Shown: piece after piece, positions 1 to 11,445 of the stretch
Layout: every line of letters starts with the position of its first letter
Numbering within the stretch: position 1 is the stretch's first letter
Assembly (NCBI RefSeq): GCF_008831285.2
Contig: NC_037468.1
Span: forward strand, 518,501 to 582,500
DNA length: 64,000 bases
Direction: 5' to 3'
From: Nymphaea colorata
Lineage: Eukaryota > Streptophyta > Magnoliopsida > Nymphaeales > Nymphaeaceae
The notes under the pieces: model-generated
What the model was told of the DNA's origin: nothing
Databases searched by the model: none
What the model saw: the letters and a program-made list of their open reading frames with translations, nothing else
Translations under genes and position numbers: made by a program

Positions 1-3000
1 CCTTCTGTCTTTGGGGATTTGAGGTATCACTCACTTTCCGCCTAGTCAGACGGAGTTCTGAGAGTATAGGATGAATGATGAAATGATTCTTGCCGTTATC
101 TAGTCAGAGTCCCCATCCGTATTGTATTATATCATATAAGTAGAAGTAGCTCCGGAATCCATCAGAAGTAGAAAGAACTACTCTATAGAAGGAGAGTCGG
201 AACATCTTAGTCACTGACTGGTCAACCTTCGGCGGCAGGATCGTTTCCACTTTGTGAAACATATACTGACTATACTACAGTCAAAGACAGATCTCGAGAA
301 AGAAGCACATCACTGAAAGGCAAGCGCTTGTGCTCAATAGAATCTCTCTCGTTCGTCTCTCAATCAATGAGGTCTGAGATCAAGACTGTGCTCGGTTCAG
401 GATCCAGTCTTTGAGAGAGCTGCCCTTGAAAGTGGGTCTTCCTATGTGAGATGGACACTCAAAGCAGAGGACTGCCTTTTTTGAAGCAAGGACCTGTCTT
501 TCAAACTAGCTAGTAGGGCATCTTGACGTCATTAGGATAGCAGGGTACCGACATCCAGCAGTCAGTCAGTTTACGGCACAAGCTAGGTCTGACCGACAAC
601 ATACTCTGAATCTCGAGTAGTACGTCAGGCAGAGTTTCCGGCGAGAGGGCAGGCAAGAAGACATTCCGCTCAGGGGCATCAAGCACGAAGTAATGAATAG
701 TGAATGTGAACCATTAGTGTTTCTAGAACCATTAGTCTGATAGTTCAGTCAAAGCAAAGTCAAATAAAGGCTCTCAGTGACCAACCACATAGTCAAACAT
801 CTCCTATTGAGAAAGCAAGTGTGCTCTTCAACTATCAGGCTGCAACAGCAGCATGGAACCGGCAGAGATCCGCCCGAGAGTCCAACTGATGGTCAACCCT
901 AGAAGCAAGAACTGGTGGGGTACTGATAGTGGAAGTTCCGTCTGCTTCTGCTCCGTTGACTATGACCTATGTTGTTCATGTTTGGCTATTGCTTGTTGAC
1001 CTTTCTAGTCCAGCCCTTCTCTGATTGATACTGGAAGTTGTTTCATGAAGTGTCTCGTTAGAGTGCCGGTGAAAGTCTCAGTCAATCAAAGCCGCTAGTT
1101 TGCCAAAAAGAGGGAGGGTTGGTTCTCTCTTTCAGGAAGGTCAGTCTAACTACAAGCAAAAGCTCTCACTGCACAGGACGAAGAGGGCATTCTACCGATC
1201 AAGCTGTTGGGGAGGAGGGGTCGAGAGCTACTGACTCCACTGGGCAGGCTAGGCTTTCTTCGTATCTACAGCTAGTTCCGCACAGATCAGTTGTTCATTG
1301 CGTAGGCCGACCCCCCCATGAAAGAGAAACCCCAAGTGTCAACGTTGATGTTCTGATTGGTTTCGTGCGGTTCAAGATGGGTCTTCTTTTGAGTGATGCA
1401 ATTACCCTTTCAAACTTTGATAAGCCCTTTTCCGTTCCGCATCAAGAGCGAATTCTTGAGACTCTTCGAATGAGTACACTAGTGTTCATTTCTGCTTTTC
1501 CTTTGGTCTCCTAACATACATGATTTGGTCATAGAAAGATGAGAGAGAAGAGGAGTGGAAGACAGCCTGAAAGCACTGAAGGACATCCTCCGTGATGTTA
1601 TAAAGACCCCATTTTGGCTTTCTCTTTCTTTGATTCAAGAAAAGAAAGATGGAGAAGAAAAAGGATACTAGAACAACAGTCAAGAACCATCAAATCTCAC
1701 GAGCGAGAGAAAAACAACCTTCGCTGGTCTTTTCGGATCCCAGCGAAGGCAAAGGCAGCGAAGTAGGTCCCATCTATCCTTCTGTCTGTAGTCTCCAGTC
1801 GGAGAGCAAACGGCTAGGGAAAGAACTTGAAAACAAACCAAAATGAACGAACAAAGCCCATGATAGCACACTCAGGCTCTACGTATCGAGTGATGCCTTC
1901 GACTTTCCATGCCTTGCCATAGCGCCTCGCTTTGCTACAGGCTTTGATCGTACCTTTTTTGTTTTGCAGGTCACGATTCAAAGATACTAAAAGCTCCCTA
2001 TCCGCCGCTATGGCTGCTGATCTATCTATACGATCCGGGCCGGGGGGTCCCATGAAAATGATGCTTTGAAAGGATCGTACAGAACGGTTCCAATCGTTCT
2101 CATTCAATCCCTTCTGCTTTTCCCTATGAGTACAAGACTCATTCATTGTTATGCTGGAATTTGAGGGGGGAGGGCACCCACCGACCTCACCGAAGATTCA
2201 GGCTTTTTCTGGAACCGATCTAGTTTCAAGGAACTGAACTGCCTTCAGATACGAATGATAGCCCGCAAAAGACCATTCTCGGGCACAACAGGTGATTCGA
2301 TATTAGCTGATGCAGATGAACTAGAAGGGCTTACGACGAGTAGGCTCTTTGATGAAATAGTAGATGTCGGCATTTCCGCTCCTAAAGGAAACAAAAGTCT
2401 TCGAATGAGAAGGTGCGTCGATTCCGCAGTAGCAGGCACGTATCGATTTGAGAATCATCTTTCTTCCTTGTCTCATTTCATTCTCGCGCAACTCTAGTGC
2501 AGTGCTGAAACAATGCCTTTTAGGAGATGGCAGCTCAGGCCGGGAGTCGAACCCAGGAAGAACGGTAGCATGAAAGTCGTTGAGGCACTCAAGCAGCACA
2601 GCGCAGCACCTGGAGCAAAGGCTGGAGAGGCGCCGGTGTTGGGTTGGGATCGATGGAATGGAAGCTAACTGCTACTAGCAACTGCACCTATCGATACGAT
2701 AGGAAGAGGGGTAGGATCATCCAGTTCCTTGGATCTTTTGTCGTCAGATGTCATCACCTTCCATAAACACTCCCATGGTTTAGCGGCCGCGGTTGCTTGT
2801 ACCAGTACGGCGTAGTCTTCCGACGAAGGTTCCTGGCTTAACAAAACTGAAAGCATATCTTGGCCACCATACTTCGAAAAAGCAGTCTGCCGTGGAGTCA
2901 TAGTCGAAATGCGCTTCCAGATGGAGTGTCCAACAATGATGACGGTCGTAGAGGTCAACTTCAAAGAAAGCATCTCTATACAATGAGTCTTGACTGCTTA

Positions 3001-3468
3001 TGTTTTGAAAGGTCACCGGCTGCTCGGCTGATACATTTGTCAAGGCTGTAGCTCGATGTGTCTTCTCAAACCAACATATCCTTTCCCGAATTTCGTCATG
3101 ATCGTTCTCTGACTCTTCGGTGAACGTGAGAAAGAAGTAGCACTAGAGGATGATTGATCATATCATGGCTTCTTCTGGTAGTCGATCCGGACGCGAAGAT
3201 ATGGGTTCTCGGGGGTAGACATGACTCAGGATCTTGAGCGAACTTTGAGTGATCAAGGTTCTGGCTGTGGTTCCGGGGGCTAGGCATGTATTCACAACTT
3301 GGCTCGACTGGCTACCCACGTCTCCGAACAACACTGTGATGATGTAACCTTGCTCTTTCTAGAGCTTTCTAGAGCAATTCCTTCGCCCTTCGCTCCGCTC
3401 CTGTTGTACAGCCTGATGTATCAGTCGCCGGAGCGGAGCGGTGAACGGACCCGGGTCTCAGCTTCATC
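1..3468. other. Spacer without recognisable genes
   Basis: Open frames here are short, lie on both strands and often begin at non-ATG codons. None has a family motif I recognise. A minus-strand frame at 1814-2146 and a plus-strand frame at 2255-2497 are the longest plausible ones, but neither resembles a mitochondrial gene. The base composition and the many short CT/AG-rich runs are typical of angiosperm mitochondrial intergenic DNA. Confidence 0.6.
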
Positions 3469-3527
3469 AAAGCACTCGCAAAGCTTCGCTTAAGGGAACT
3501 CGCAAAGCGAAGCTTTGCGAGTGCTTT
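3469..3527. repeat. Perfect 23-bp inverted repeat (CGCAAAG element)
   Basis: The left arm at 3469-3491 and the right arm at 3505-3527 are exact reverse complements, separated by a 13-nt loop at 3492-3504. The arms carry the CACTCGCAAAGC / GCTTTGCGAGTG core, which recurs next to most of the large repeat blocks. This is the only copy I found with two full arms, so it may represent the complete or a duplicated form of the dispersed element. Confidence 0.9.
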
Positions 3528-4499
3528 TGGTTTCTGAATTTCTCAAATAGAACTCTGATAGGCTGTCCATCTTACAAAAAGCAAAAAGACCAAAGAGTAC
3601 AAAATTGGTAGCAAATGGCTCAAGGAATCAAGAGCAGCAATAGGTGTCTGTAGCTGTACAAGGATATACAGGTAAAAATGACAAAAAAAAGAAGAAAAGT
3701 CTAATGGTAGACACCTGCTGCCCGTGACATAATTCCTCAACAGCGAGAGAAGATGACTCCAATTCCGGCCCTTTCAATGAGCCTTCCCAAACCAGTGACC
3801 ACTGATGATCTTCACAATAGATGCAGCCATACTAGACAACCTGCGGCTATGTAACTGCAAACCAAACCCAGCCAATAGTAGCACTTGCGCCCAGCCAAAA
3901 AGAGGAGTTGGCAGCCTGAAACAGAGACCGCCATCTGCTGTCACAGGAACACCTTCTAACCAGACCCAGTCCCTGACTACTGGCTGGTACTTCTCTGCTC
4001 CTCCCCCCTGAACAGCTACAGCCGCTAGACTGCCCACGCCTCAGCATGCTGAGGACGGACAAGTTCATAAGAGAAGAGAAGTCGACCCAGCAGCAGGAAA
4101 CTGGCAGGGAAGCAGGTCATAGGCGAAACCAAATGCACTCTGCTCATTGGTGGTTGGTCTCCAGTCAGCCGGTTTGTCGGCCCAGATCTTTGTACCCATG
4201 ATATCACTCAGATTGGCCATGGAGAGTGTGACAGGGCATGGTTTCGCATGCTTGATTTGACAGCTGGAAGCCGACCAGCACCAATTCCTGAATGGAAGGA
4301 TTCTGCTGGAATGTTTGCCTCTGTTTTCAATGGCAGCAGAGAGTCAGCGTACGAAACGTCTGTTGGAGCTTTCCACGATTCAGCTGTTCAGGTGGCTGAA
4401 TTGCTCACGTAGTGAATCAGCAACATGTGCTTCTGGAGGGTCCTGAGTTTGTTCCAGCATCAGGCAACCCGCCTGAAACAACCACTATGTCATGTAAAG
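3528..4499. other. Spacer downstream of LINE relic
   Basis: I see no recognisable gene. A minus-strand frame runs in one phase through about 4037-3543 with a single interrupting stop near 3774, but its translation matches nothing I know. It could be the decayed 3' end of the LINE or its nuclear flank. Confidence 0.45.
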
Positions 4500-4624
4500 A
4501 CTACACAGCAGCCTTTAGAGCGTTGGAAGTGGTGGATTGAGAGCTTGACAACATCTGGAGGAGGGGGAGACCATTGAGAGATGAAAGGAAATCCTGCTAA
4601 CCAGTTCTTGATGGCTGATCTATC

Positions 4625-5291
4625 CTAAGCAGACCTGTCTAGTGCCAGGTAGTTCTCAATCCAAGCATGTTTCACTTCCTGGAGCACTCGCTTCAACGGG
4701 TCACACTCTTCTTGGAACACACACCTGTTGCGGATGGTCCACAGTTGCCAGATGACAAGATGGAAAGTCATCTTCCAACATTGAGTCATCCACCCAGTGG
4801 TCAAGAGAATGCCAAAATCCTTGAGAATCTCAGATTTCGGATAGGATTCCGAAACAAGCTGACTGAGAATTCCAACATTGAGTCATCCACCCAGTGGTCA
4901 AGATCCTCCATACATTTGGAGCAATATAGCAGTCAAAAAAGAGGTGTTGTGCTGTCTCCATGTCCCGTTGACACAGGCTGCATCTGTTAGCAAGAAGAAA
5001 ACCACACTTTTGGAGTCGGTCTAGGGTGAGAAGACGCTGATGGCACGCAATGTAGACTGTCCAGGCAGCCCTCGGAAGGTAGCAGTCCGCCCAGACCAGT
5101 TTGGTCCAGCCCAGCTGGTTCCCCTGGTCACGTATGGAATCCCAGAGCCGCCTCAAGGTCGGAATGCTACCTTGCCAGAGCAGCTTATCTGCAGCATTCG
5201 TCAAATTGGATTCACATAAGGTGCTCCACTGTTCCACAATGACTGAAAAAGGAGGCCCAGCGGAAGCTAGACTAGTGATGACCGATTTCAC
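4625..5291 (-). pseudogene. LINE C-terminal zinc-binding (zf-RVT) segment
   Basis: The frame at 5291-4830 encodes a LINE C-terminal domain with LLWQGSIPTLRRLWDSI, then LQKCGFLLANRCSLCQRD, then ETAQHLFFDC. The spaced Cys/His residues are those of the zf-RVT domain that follows reverse transcriptase in plant LINEs. After a frame change the same strand continues to about 4625 with LVIWQLWTIRNRCVFQ, the usual IW..RN segment, and ends in a stop. The interruption coincides with a 34-bp duplication (4773-4806 and 4870-4903). It is not functional. Confidence 0.8.
4773..4903. repeat. 34-bp direct repeat inside the LINE relic
   Basis: The 34 nt at 4773-4806 recur at 4870-4903, with a period of 97 bp. 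Both start TTCCAACATTGAGTC and end GGTCAAGA. This is a local duplication that occurred after or during decay of the element. Confidence 0.85.
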
Positions 5292-5768
5292 TGTGGCTCT
5301 ATTAAGACGCCCTCAATCTTTCTGTTGATCCCTGTTCAGCCAGGAAATGAGAGGCGGACCAACGATGGACAAAAATCTGGCTGTCTCTCCATTGCCTAGA
5401 CTCCACCTTGCATGCGGCCTTCACACATGCACACCCCGAAGAATTCCTTTCTCACTCCAGGAGCCCCAGTTAGCCTTCTTGAAGAGCCAAATAGACTTCC
5501 GTCATAGGTACTTAGCAGTGAGAAACTTGCTCAAGAGAGATGTGGTAGTAGCTAGCTTCCACGCCAACATCGCCATCCAAGCGAGGTTGATATCCAAGGT
5601 CTCCTAAGACCCACTCCTCCTTGCTGCTTAGGTGATGGTACTCAAACTTTTGAGATGAGTGCGCTTGCCATAGGCCCCTCCGCTCAAAAGACAGTTCCGT
5701 TCCTCGAAAGCATGGCGGCAACTTCAACACCATAAGCCAGTGAAGGGGTCAACTAGAAAGCACTGACT

Positions 5769-6857
5769 TCAGAAGAACAATACGAGCAGCATCAGATCAG
5801 AATCTTCAGATTGATTTCCAACCGATCTACGCACCTTCCAAATTCTATCTTGACACATGGAGTGAGTGAGCTTCTTGGAGAAGAGAGGAAGACCCAGGTA
5901 CGTAATCGGAAGGCAGCCCATACGGAACCCCAAAATGTCTCTGATACCCTCAATCCGAGATGTAGAGAAGGGAATGATTTGAGATTTGGCTAAGTTCACC
6001 ACCATTCCAGAGCTACTCGTCAATGAAGATAGGATGTTGGCCAGCTTGGTTATGGTACGCCAATTGGCTTGACAAAACAGCAAAACATCATCAGCGAAGA
6101 ATAGGTGAGAGATAGAAGTACCTCTAGGGAACGGGGGAATATGAATCTCCTGAGACTCGACAGCCCAAGTCTTCCAAGTCTACGAACCATAACAAGGAGG
6201 AATAGGTCAGGTGAAATGGGGTCGCCTTGCCTGAATCCCCTGCTGCTAAAGAAGAGGTCTCCCGGTTCTCCATTCAGAAGCACAGAAAAGGAAGCTGTGG
6301 AGACACAAGTCATTATGCGCTCAATCCACTGCGGGTGGAAACAAGTGAGTGTCTTCTTTATGACCACACGGTCATAGGCTTGACTTGAGAAAGGTCCGCC
6401 TTTAGGCAAACCGCTTCAGCATGATAGAACTCCATAGAATGCACCATTTCATGTGCAAGTCAGATACTCTCCTTGATATCTCTACCGGAAGGCTGCTTGA
6501 TTTGAGGATCTCATTCGAGTCAAGATGGGCCGCATTCTGTTCACCATGATCTGACTGATCATCTTGTAGAGAAAATTGCACAATGCGATAGGCCGGAAGT
6601 CTTCAAAAGAGTCCTTCCTTCTTGGGAACGAGGACGATGTTGGTGGTGTTGATTCTTCGTAGGATCTTCCCACTACGAAAAAAGTGCTTCATGGCTTTGC
6701 ACACGTCTGCACCAACTACATCCCAGAACTTCTGAAAGAAGTACCCAGGGAAACCGTCTGGCCCAGGGGCTCGATCCCCATCTTGTTGGAAGACAGCTTC
6801 CTTGACCTCTGGATCCGAGACTGGTTTGAGGAGGTCTGGATTCTCTGCTTCAGACAC
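5769..6857 (-). pseudogene. LINE reverse transcriptase core, frameshifted
   Basis: Three overlapping minus-strand frames (6857-6603, 6673-6482, 6409-6050) and a fourth at 6083-5769 together cover most of a LINE reverse transcriptase. Recognisable blocks are APGPDGFPGYFFQ, NIVLVPKKEG, DFRPIALCNFLYK, a WIERIM...SFSVLLNG segment, RGFRQGDPISPDLF and TYLGLPL. The FADD catalytic box is split by a frameshift: one frame shows only LMMFCCF and the other picks up at LLFCQ-like sequence. At least three frame changes and missing sequence between blocks mean no active enzyme can be made. Confidence 0.85.
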
Positions 6858-7406
6858 ACAAGGCTCTGCACCAAAGGGGAACAGCCCATCGGCCCTCTCT
6901 TGGGAGCTGGAAAGTCAGTCCATGAAAGAATTCCGGCCTGCTTGAGCAAGAGCCTCCTGGCCAGCGACCACCGATTCACCAACTCTGATTTGGCTTATAT
7001 AATGACGTTGGCGACGCTCCCGCACTTAGGCAGCAAAAAATGACGTGACCTTCTTTGAGCGTGCGGGACTTTTGTTGCCAAAAGCTCTCTTCAGCATCCA
7101 AAAGATGATCAAGCTTTTCCCGCAAGAGGAGTTCTTGATCCATGGCTGAGAAGGACCCCTTCTCAAGCTCCAACTGGTTTAGCTTGATGAGCTGTTTCAC
7201 GTCCTCTATGTTGCTGTTAATATTCCCAAACTCTGCCTTTCCTTGAGCCTTTGCTTGAAAGCCAGCAGCTTGTGAACAACTCTCATCATTGGGCAGCCTT
7301 GTTTAGGAGCGTTCCAGCAATCTTCTATTAGTGCACGACAACCCGGGTGTGTGTGCCACATCTTGTCACTGTTCTTCCGTTTCCGTCCGTGCTGTCTCAA
7401 ACTCAC

Positions 7407-7618
7407 TCGCTTCGCAGCTCGCGTAGTCCACAGTGGTAGGCTCTGCTCGCCTTCCTTGAGTCTCGCAGAAAAAGCTGACGTTCCTACAACTTCGCTCGCT
7501 TCTTGATTGAAGCTCGCTTCGTAGACTCTTGTAGGCTCGTGTAGACGATCACTCTACGCTCGCAGGCTCAACATTCTTGGAAAACAATCGAGGCTTTTCA
7601 ATGACTTTCTTTGGCCAT
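7407..7618. other. Spacer between LINE relic and ccmB 3' end
   Basis: This stretch is rich in CTCGCTTCG-like short motifs and has no ORF of note. It probably forms the 3' untranslated region of ccmB. Confidence 0.5.
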
Positions 7619-8239
7619 TCAATCTTGGGAACTAATCGAGACCGAAATTGGAGAAGGAGATACGAACGGAGAGGAATAACCAATCGATGAAAGAACATGA
7701 AACCATTCAGTTTCCATAGAGGTACTGAAAACGGTTGGGGGCAATGAAGTAGGTGAAGTGGTTGGATTTTGCGAGCTGTTCCAACCACTGCTATCTTTCA
7801 TTCCAAGAGCCGAACGAGAGTGAATACCACACAGAAGAGTCAAGACCGGGCTCCCTAATGGAATGTTTAACCGAACCATTCCGGATCGATCGAATTGGTA
7901 CGGAAGTTGTAACATGGGAAAACCACGGAAAACACGACTTATTTTAATAACCCGGTGACCTACCAATTGTAGAAGTAGGATCTTTGGAAAGCAATAAGCA
8001 CTGAAATAATACGATTCGAGTGTACCATCTTCTTTCTCATTTCGAGGAAAAGGTGAGGGAGGAAAAGGAAACAACGGAGGGATCCGAATCGGACCTAAAT
8101 GGGAATGACATGAAAAGTCTTTTTCAAAACCTATCATTAAGGGCGTTACGACGATATACGAGAGGAATGGATAAAAACTCGTGATTAGTGTGGAGGGGAA
8201 GATCCGTTTATGAAATAGTTCAAGAAAGAGTCGTCTCAT
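7619..8239 (-). CDS. ccmB: Cytochrome c maturation subunit CcmB
   Basis: The product is the membrane subunit CcmB of the CcmAB ABC-type complex, which acts in cytochrome c maturation (system I) at the mitochondrial inner membrane. The 206-residue frame starts MRRLFLELFH, carries GFEKDFSCHSHLGPIRIPPL at about residues 37-56, QLVGHRVIKI at 91-100, RLNIPLGSPVLTLLCGIHS at about 123-141 and TEWFHVLSSIGYSSPFVS at about 177-194, and ends SISSQD. That order and length are those of angiosperm mitochondrial ccmB. The frame is open upstream to 8269, but I chose the ATG at 8239 because family members begin there. Several Pro and Ser codons sit where relatives have Leu or Phe in hydrophobic stretches (for example FYPFLSY near residue 23), as expected before C-to-U editing. 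It stands alone, between the LINE relic and block R1. Confidence 0.95.
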   Translation of the reverse strand: MRRLFLELFHKRIFPSTLITSFYPFLSYIVVTPLMIGFEKDFSCHSHLGPIRIPPLFPFPPSPFPRNEKEDGTLESYYFSAYCFPKILLLQLVGHRVIKISRVFRGFPMLQLPYQFDRSGMVRLNIPLGSPVLTLLCGIHSRSALGMKDSSGWNSSQNPTTSPTSLPPTVFSTSMETEWFHVLSSIGYSSPFVSPSPISVSISSQD

Positions 8240-8466
8240 TTCCTTACTTCTTCGTTCCTTCGTCTTCATTCACTTAAACTGGTTCTGAACGCCGTAACAC
8301 CCTCCACCGTACGTACCGTGCGGCCACTACAAAATTGCTGATACACCAGCAGCTTGCTTATATGCTGATACACCAGCAGCTTGCTTTTGCTTATAGAATA
8401 CGCTGACTAAAAAGAAGACGCTTACTCAAATCAAAGACTGACTAGGCTAGGCCAACGTCACGTCAT
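8240..8466. other. ccmB 5' flank with 24-bp tandem duplication
   Basis: This is upstream of ccmB on the minus strand. The 24-nt unit at 8336-8359 is repeated exactly at 8363-8386, with a 27-bp period; it begins TGCTGATACACC. No promoter could be assigned with confidence. Confidence 0.7.
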
Positions 8467-8607
8467 GAGCAAAGCCCTACGCTTTGCGAGTGCTTTGTAC
8501 GTCACGAGCCATTTTCAAAGTCAAGGTCAGCGTACATGACTTTGCTTTGCATTTCATCAAAGTGGCTCATGAATCCAAAGCGAAGCATTCAAAGCTTTTG
8601 GTTGGAA
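8467..8607. repeat. CGCAAAG hairpin element and outer flank of R1
   Basis: The element at 8467-8496 can fold as GCAAAGC, a short loop, GCTTTGC, and continues into CGAGTGCTTT. The following sequence up to 8607 is the inverted counterpart of 52687-52811 beside R9, with two small length differences. It therefore belongs to the repeat family's border rather than to unique DNA. Confidence 0.75.
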
Positions 8608-11390
8608 CATCAATTTGCAATTGTCATGGATTTTTGAAGGCATACAATTTGTTGTATGGAAAATGGCATCTTTTTGGTATAGTGAGTACTCATGTTGGTA
8701 TGGTGAGCACTAATGGCATTTGTTTGTACAGTGAGTACTAATGGCATTTGTTTGTCAAGTGAGTACTAATGGCATTTGTTTGTACAGTGAGTACTAATGG
8801 CATACAATTGCAATGAGTCTTCATCTTTCAAGAAGAATCAGTCCTGACCTTTCAAGACAGTCTTAACCTTTCCATTTTTGGTCAGGTGAGTACTAATGGC
8901 ATACAATTGCAATTGGTCCTGTCCTTCCATCAAAAGTCCTGACCTTTCAAGACAGTCTTGACCTTTTTGGTAAGGTTAGTCCTGACTGTGAAAGACAGTC
9001 TTGACCTTTTTGATAAGGTCAGTCCTGACTGTGAAATACAGTCTTGACCAGAAGAATCAGTCCTGATCAGATAGTCTTGATCTTTTTGGTAAGGTCAGTC
9101 CTGACTGTGAAAGACAGTCTTGACCTTTTTGATAAGGTGAGTACTGATGACATACAAATGAGTCTTGATGGTCATTCCTCAATCATTCTCATTAGTCCTG
9201 ACCTTTCAGAGTCTTGACCTTTCCAGAAGAATCAGTCCTGACCTTTCAAGACAGTCTTGACCTTTCCATTTTTGGTCAGGTGAGTACTAATGGCATACAA
9301 TTGCAATTGGTCCTGTCCTTCCATCAAAAGTCCTGACCTTTCAAGACAGTCTTGACCTTTTTGGTCAGGTTAGTCCTGACTTTGAAAGACAGTCTTGACC
9401 TTTTTGATAAGGTCAGTCCTGACTTTGAAAGACAGTCTTGACCTTTTTGATAAGGTGAGTACTAATGGCATACAATTGCAATTGGTCCTGTCCTTCCATA
9501 ATCAGTCCTGACCTTTCCAGAAGAATGAGTCCTGACCTTTCAAGACAGTCTTGACCTTTCCATTTTTGGTCAGGTGAGTACTAATGGCATACAATTGCAA
9601 TTGGTCCTGTCCTTCCATCAAAAGTCCTGACCTTTCAAGACAGTCTTGATCTTTTTGGTAAGGTCAGTCCTGACTGTGAAATACAGTCTTGACCAGAAGA
9701 ATCAGTCCTGATCAGATAGTCTTGATCTTTTTGGTAAGGTCAGTCCTGACTTTGAAAGACAGTCTTGACCTTTTTGATAAGGTGAGTACTGATGACATAC
9801 AAATGAGTCTTGTATGGTCAGGTGAGTACTAATGGCATACAATTGCAATTGGTCCTGTCCTTCCATAATCAGTCCTGACCTTTCAAGACAGTCTTGACCT
9901 TTCAAGAAGAATCAGTCCTGACCTTTCAAGACAGTCTTGACCTTTTTGGTCAGGTTAGTCCTGACTTTGAAAGACAGTCTTGACCTTTTTGATAAGGTCA
10001 GTCCTGACTTTGAAAGACAGTCTTGACCTTTTTGATAAGGTGAGTACTGATGACATACAAATGAGTCTTGACCTTTCAAAACAGTCTTCATCTGTTTGGT
10101 ATGGTGAGTACTGATGACATACAAATGAGTCTTGATGGTCATTCCTCAATCATTCTCATTAGTCCTGACCTTTCATAGTCTTGACCTTTCCAGAAGAATC
10201 AGTCCTGACCTTTCAAGACAGTCTTGACCTTTCCAGAAGAATCAGTCCTGACCTTTCAAGACAGTCTTGACCTTTTTGGTAAGGTTAGTCCTGACTGTGA
10301 AAGACAGTCTTGACCTTTTTGATAAGGTCAGTCCTGACTGTGAAAGACAGTCTTGACCTTTTTGATAAGGTGAGTACTAATGGCATACAATTGCAATTGG
10401 TCCTGTCCTTCCATAATCAGTCCTGACCTTTCAAGAAGAATGAGTCCTGACCTTTCAAGACAGTCTTGACCTTTCCATTTTTGGTCAGGTGAGTACTAAT
10501 GGCATACAATTGCAATTGGTCCTGTCCTTCCATCAAAAGTCCTGACCTTTCAAGACAGTCTTGATCTTTTTGGTAAGGTCAGTCCTGACTGTGAAATACA
10601 GTCTTGACCAGAAGAATCAGTCCTGATCAGATAGTCTTGATCTTTTTGGTAAGGTCAGTCCTGACTTTGAAAGACAGTCTTGACCTTTTTGATAAGGTGA
10701 GTACTGATGACATACAAATGAGTCTTGTATGGTCAGGTGAGTACTAATGGCATACAATTGCAATTGGTCCTGTCCTTCCATAATCAGTCCTGACCTTTCA
10801 AGACAGTCTTGACCAGAAGAATCAGTCCTGACCTTTCAAGACAGTCTTGACCTTTTTGGTCAGGTCAGTCCTGACTGTGAAATACAGTATTGACCAGAAG
10901 AATCAGTCCTGATCAGATAGTCTTGATCTTTCAAAAAAGGTGAGTACTCATTGTTGATGGAAAATGGCATTTGTTTGTCAAGTGAGTACTAATGGCATTT
11001 TGTTGTCAAGTGAGTACTAATGGCATTTTGTTGTCAAGTGAGTACTAATGGCATTTGTTTGTCAAGTGAGTACTAATGGCATACAATTGTCATGAGTCCT
11101 GACCTTTCAAAAGGGTCCTGTCCTTTTAAGAAGAAGAAGTTCTGATCTTTCAAGACAGTCTTGATCTTTTTGGTCAGGTTAGTCCTGACTTTGAAAGACA
11201 GTCTTGACCTTTTTGATAAGGTGAGTTCTGACTTTTCCTCAATCATTCTCATTAGTCCTGACCTTTCAGAGTCCTGACCTTTCAAAAGGGTCCTGTCCTT
11301 CCATAATCATTCCTCAATCATTCTCATTAGTCCTGACCTTTCCAGAGAGTCCTGACCTTTCCATAATGAGTCCTGACCTGGTCAGACAAA
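8608..11390 (-). repeat. Modular repeat block R1
   Basis: The block lies in minus orientation, taking plus as the strand that reads GGTCAAGACTGTC. It is made of variants of a roughly 30-nt unit with the core TCAAGACTGTCTTGA and a 28-nt unit around ATGCCATTAGTACTCAC, interspersed with CAATTGCAATTG palindromes. On the minus strand its 3' end lies at 8608, at the shared terminus ...CAAATTGATG. Positions 10940-11344 are an inverted copy of a 405-bp module also found at 20737 and 26842. Long frames inside, such as 9912-10142, are repeat by-products. Confidence 0.93.
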
Positions 11391-11445
11391 TCGTTCAAAG
11401 TGCTGACCAAAAGTTGAATGGAATGATCTTCACAAAATGATATTG
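11391..11445. other. Junction between R1 and R2 (strand switch)
   Basis: About 55 nt without clear repeat units separate minus-oriented R1 from plus-oriented R2. The two blocks are thus arranged head to head. Confidence 0.6.

Larger units (their letters stand above)
4500..7406 (-). mobile_element. Degenerate non-LTR (LINE) retrotransposon
   Basis: Read on the minus strand from 7406 down to about 4500, successive frames give in order: the endonuclease-to-RT linker (about 7406-6976, with EDCWN and GCPM..VVHKL), the RT start (APGPDGFPGYFFQ near 6770), the DFRPIALCN block near 6590, RT around RGFRQGDPISPDLF near 6230, a frameshifted FADD-type catalytic region near 6070, the YLGLPL block near 5890, and a zinc-binding RT-associated domain at 5291-4830. 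This is the standard order of plant L1-type ORF2. Frameshifts and stops break every segment, and no ORF1 or poly(A) tail is evident. The source is most likely nuclear DNA transferred to the mitochondrion. Boundaries are approximate; the strand and family are secure. Confidence 0.88.

Noticed and set aside
2521-2600. Possible minus-strand tRNA T-arm (CCTGGGTTCGACTCCCGG)
   Set aside because: The T-arm-like stretch is there, but no matching acceptor 5' strand, D-arm or anticodon arm could be placed at the right distances.
4066-4074. CATAAGAGA, a match to the plant mitochondrial promoter core (CRTA type)
   Set aside because: A single 9-nt match with no gene downstream on that strand and no supporting AT-rich box is expected by chance in 64 kb.
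8281-8330. Possible group II intron domain V on the minus strand (ACGGTACGTACGGTGG)
   Set aside because: The short stem-like words are there, but the conserved AGC triad and paired arms at the required spacing could not be fitted.
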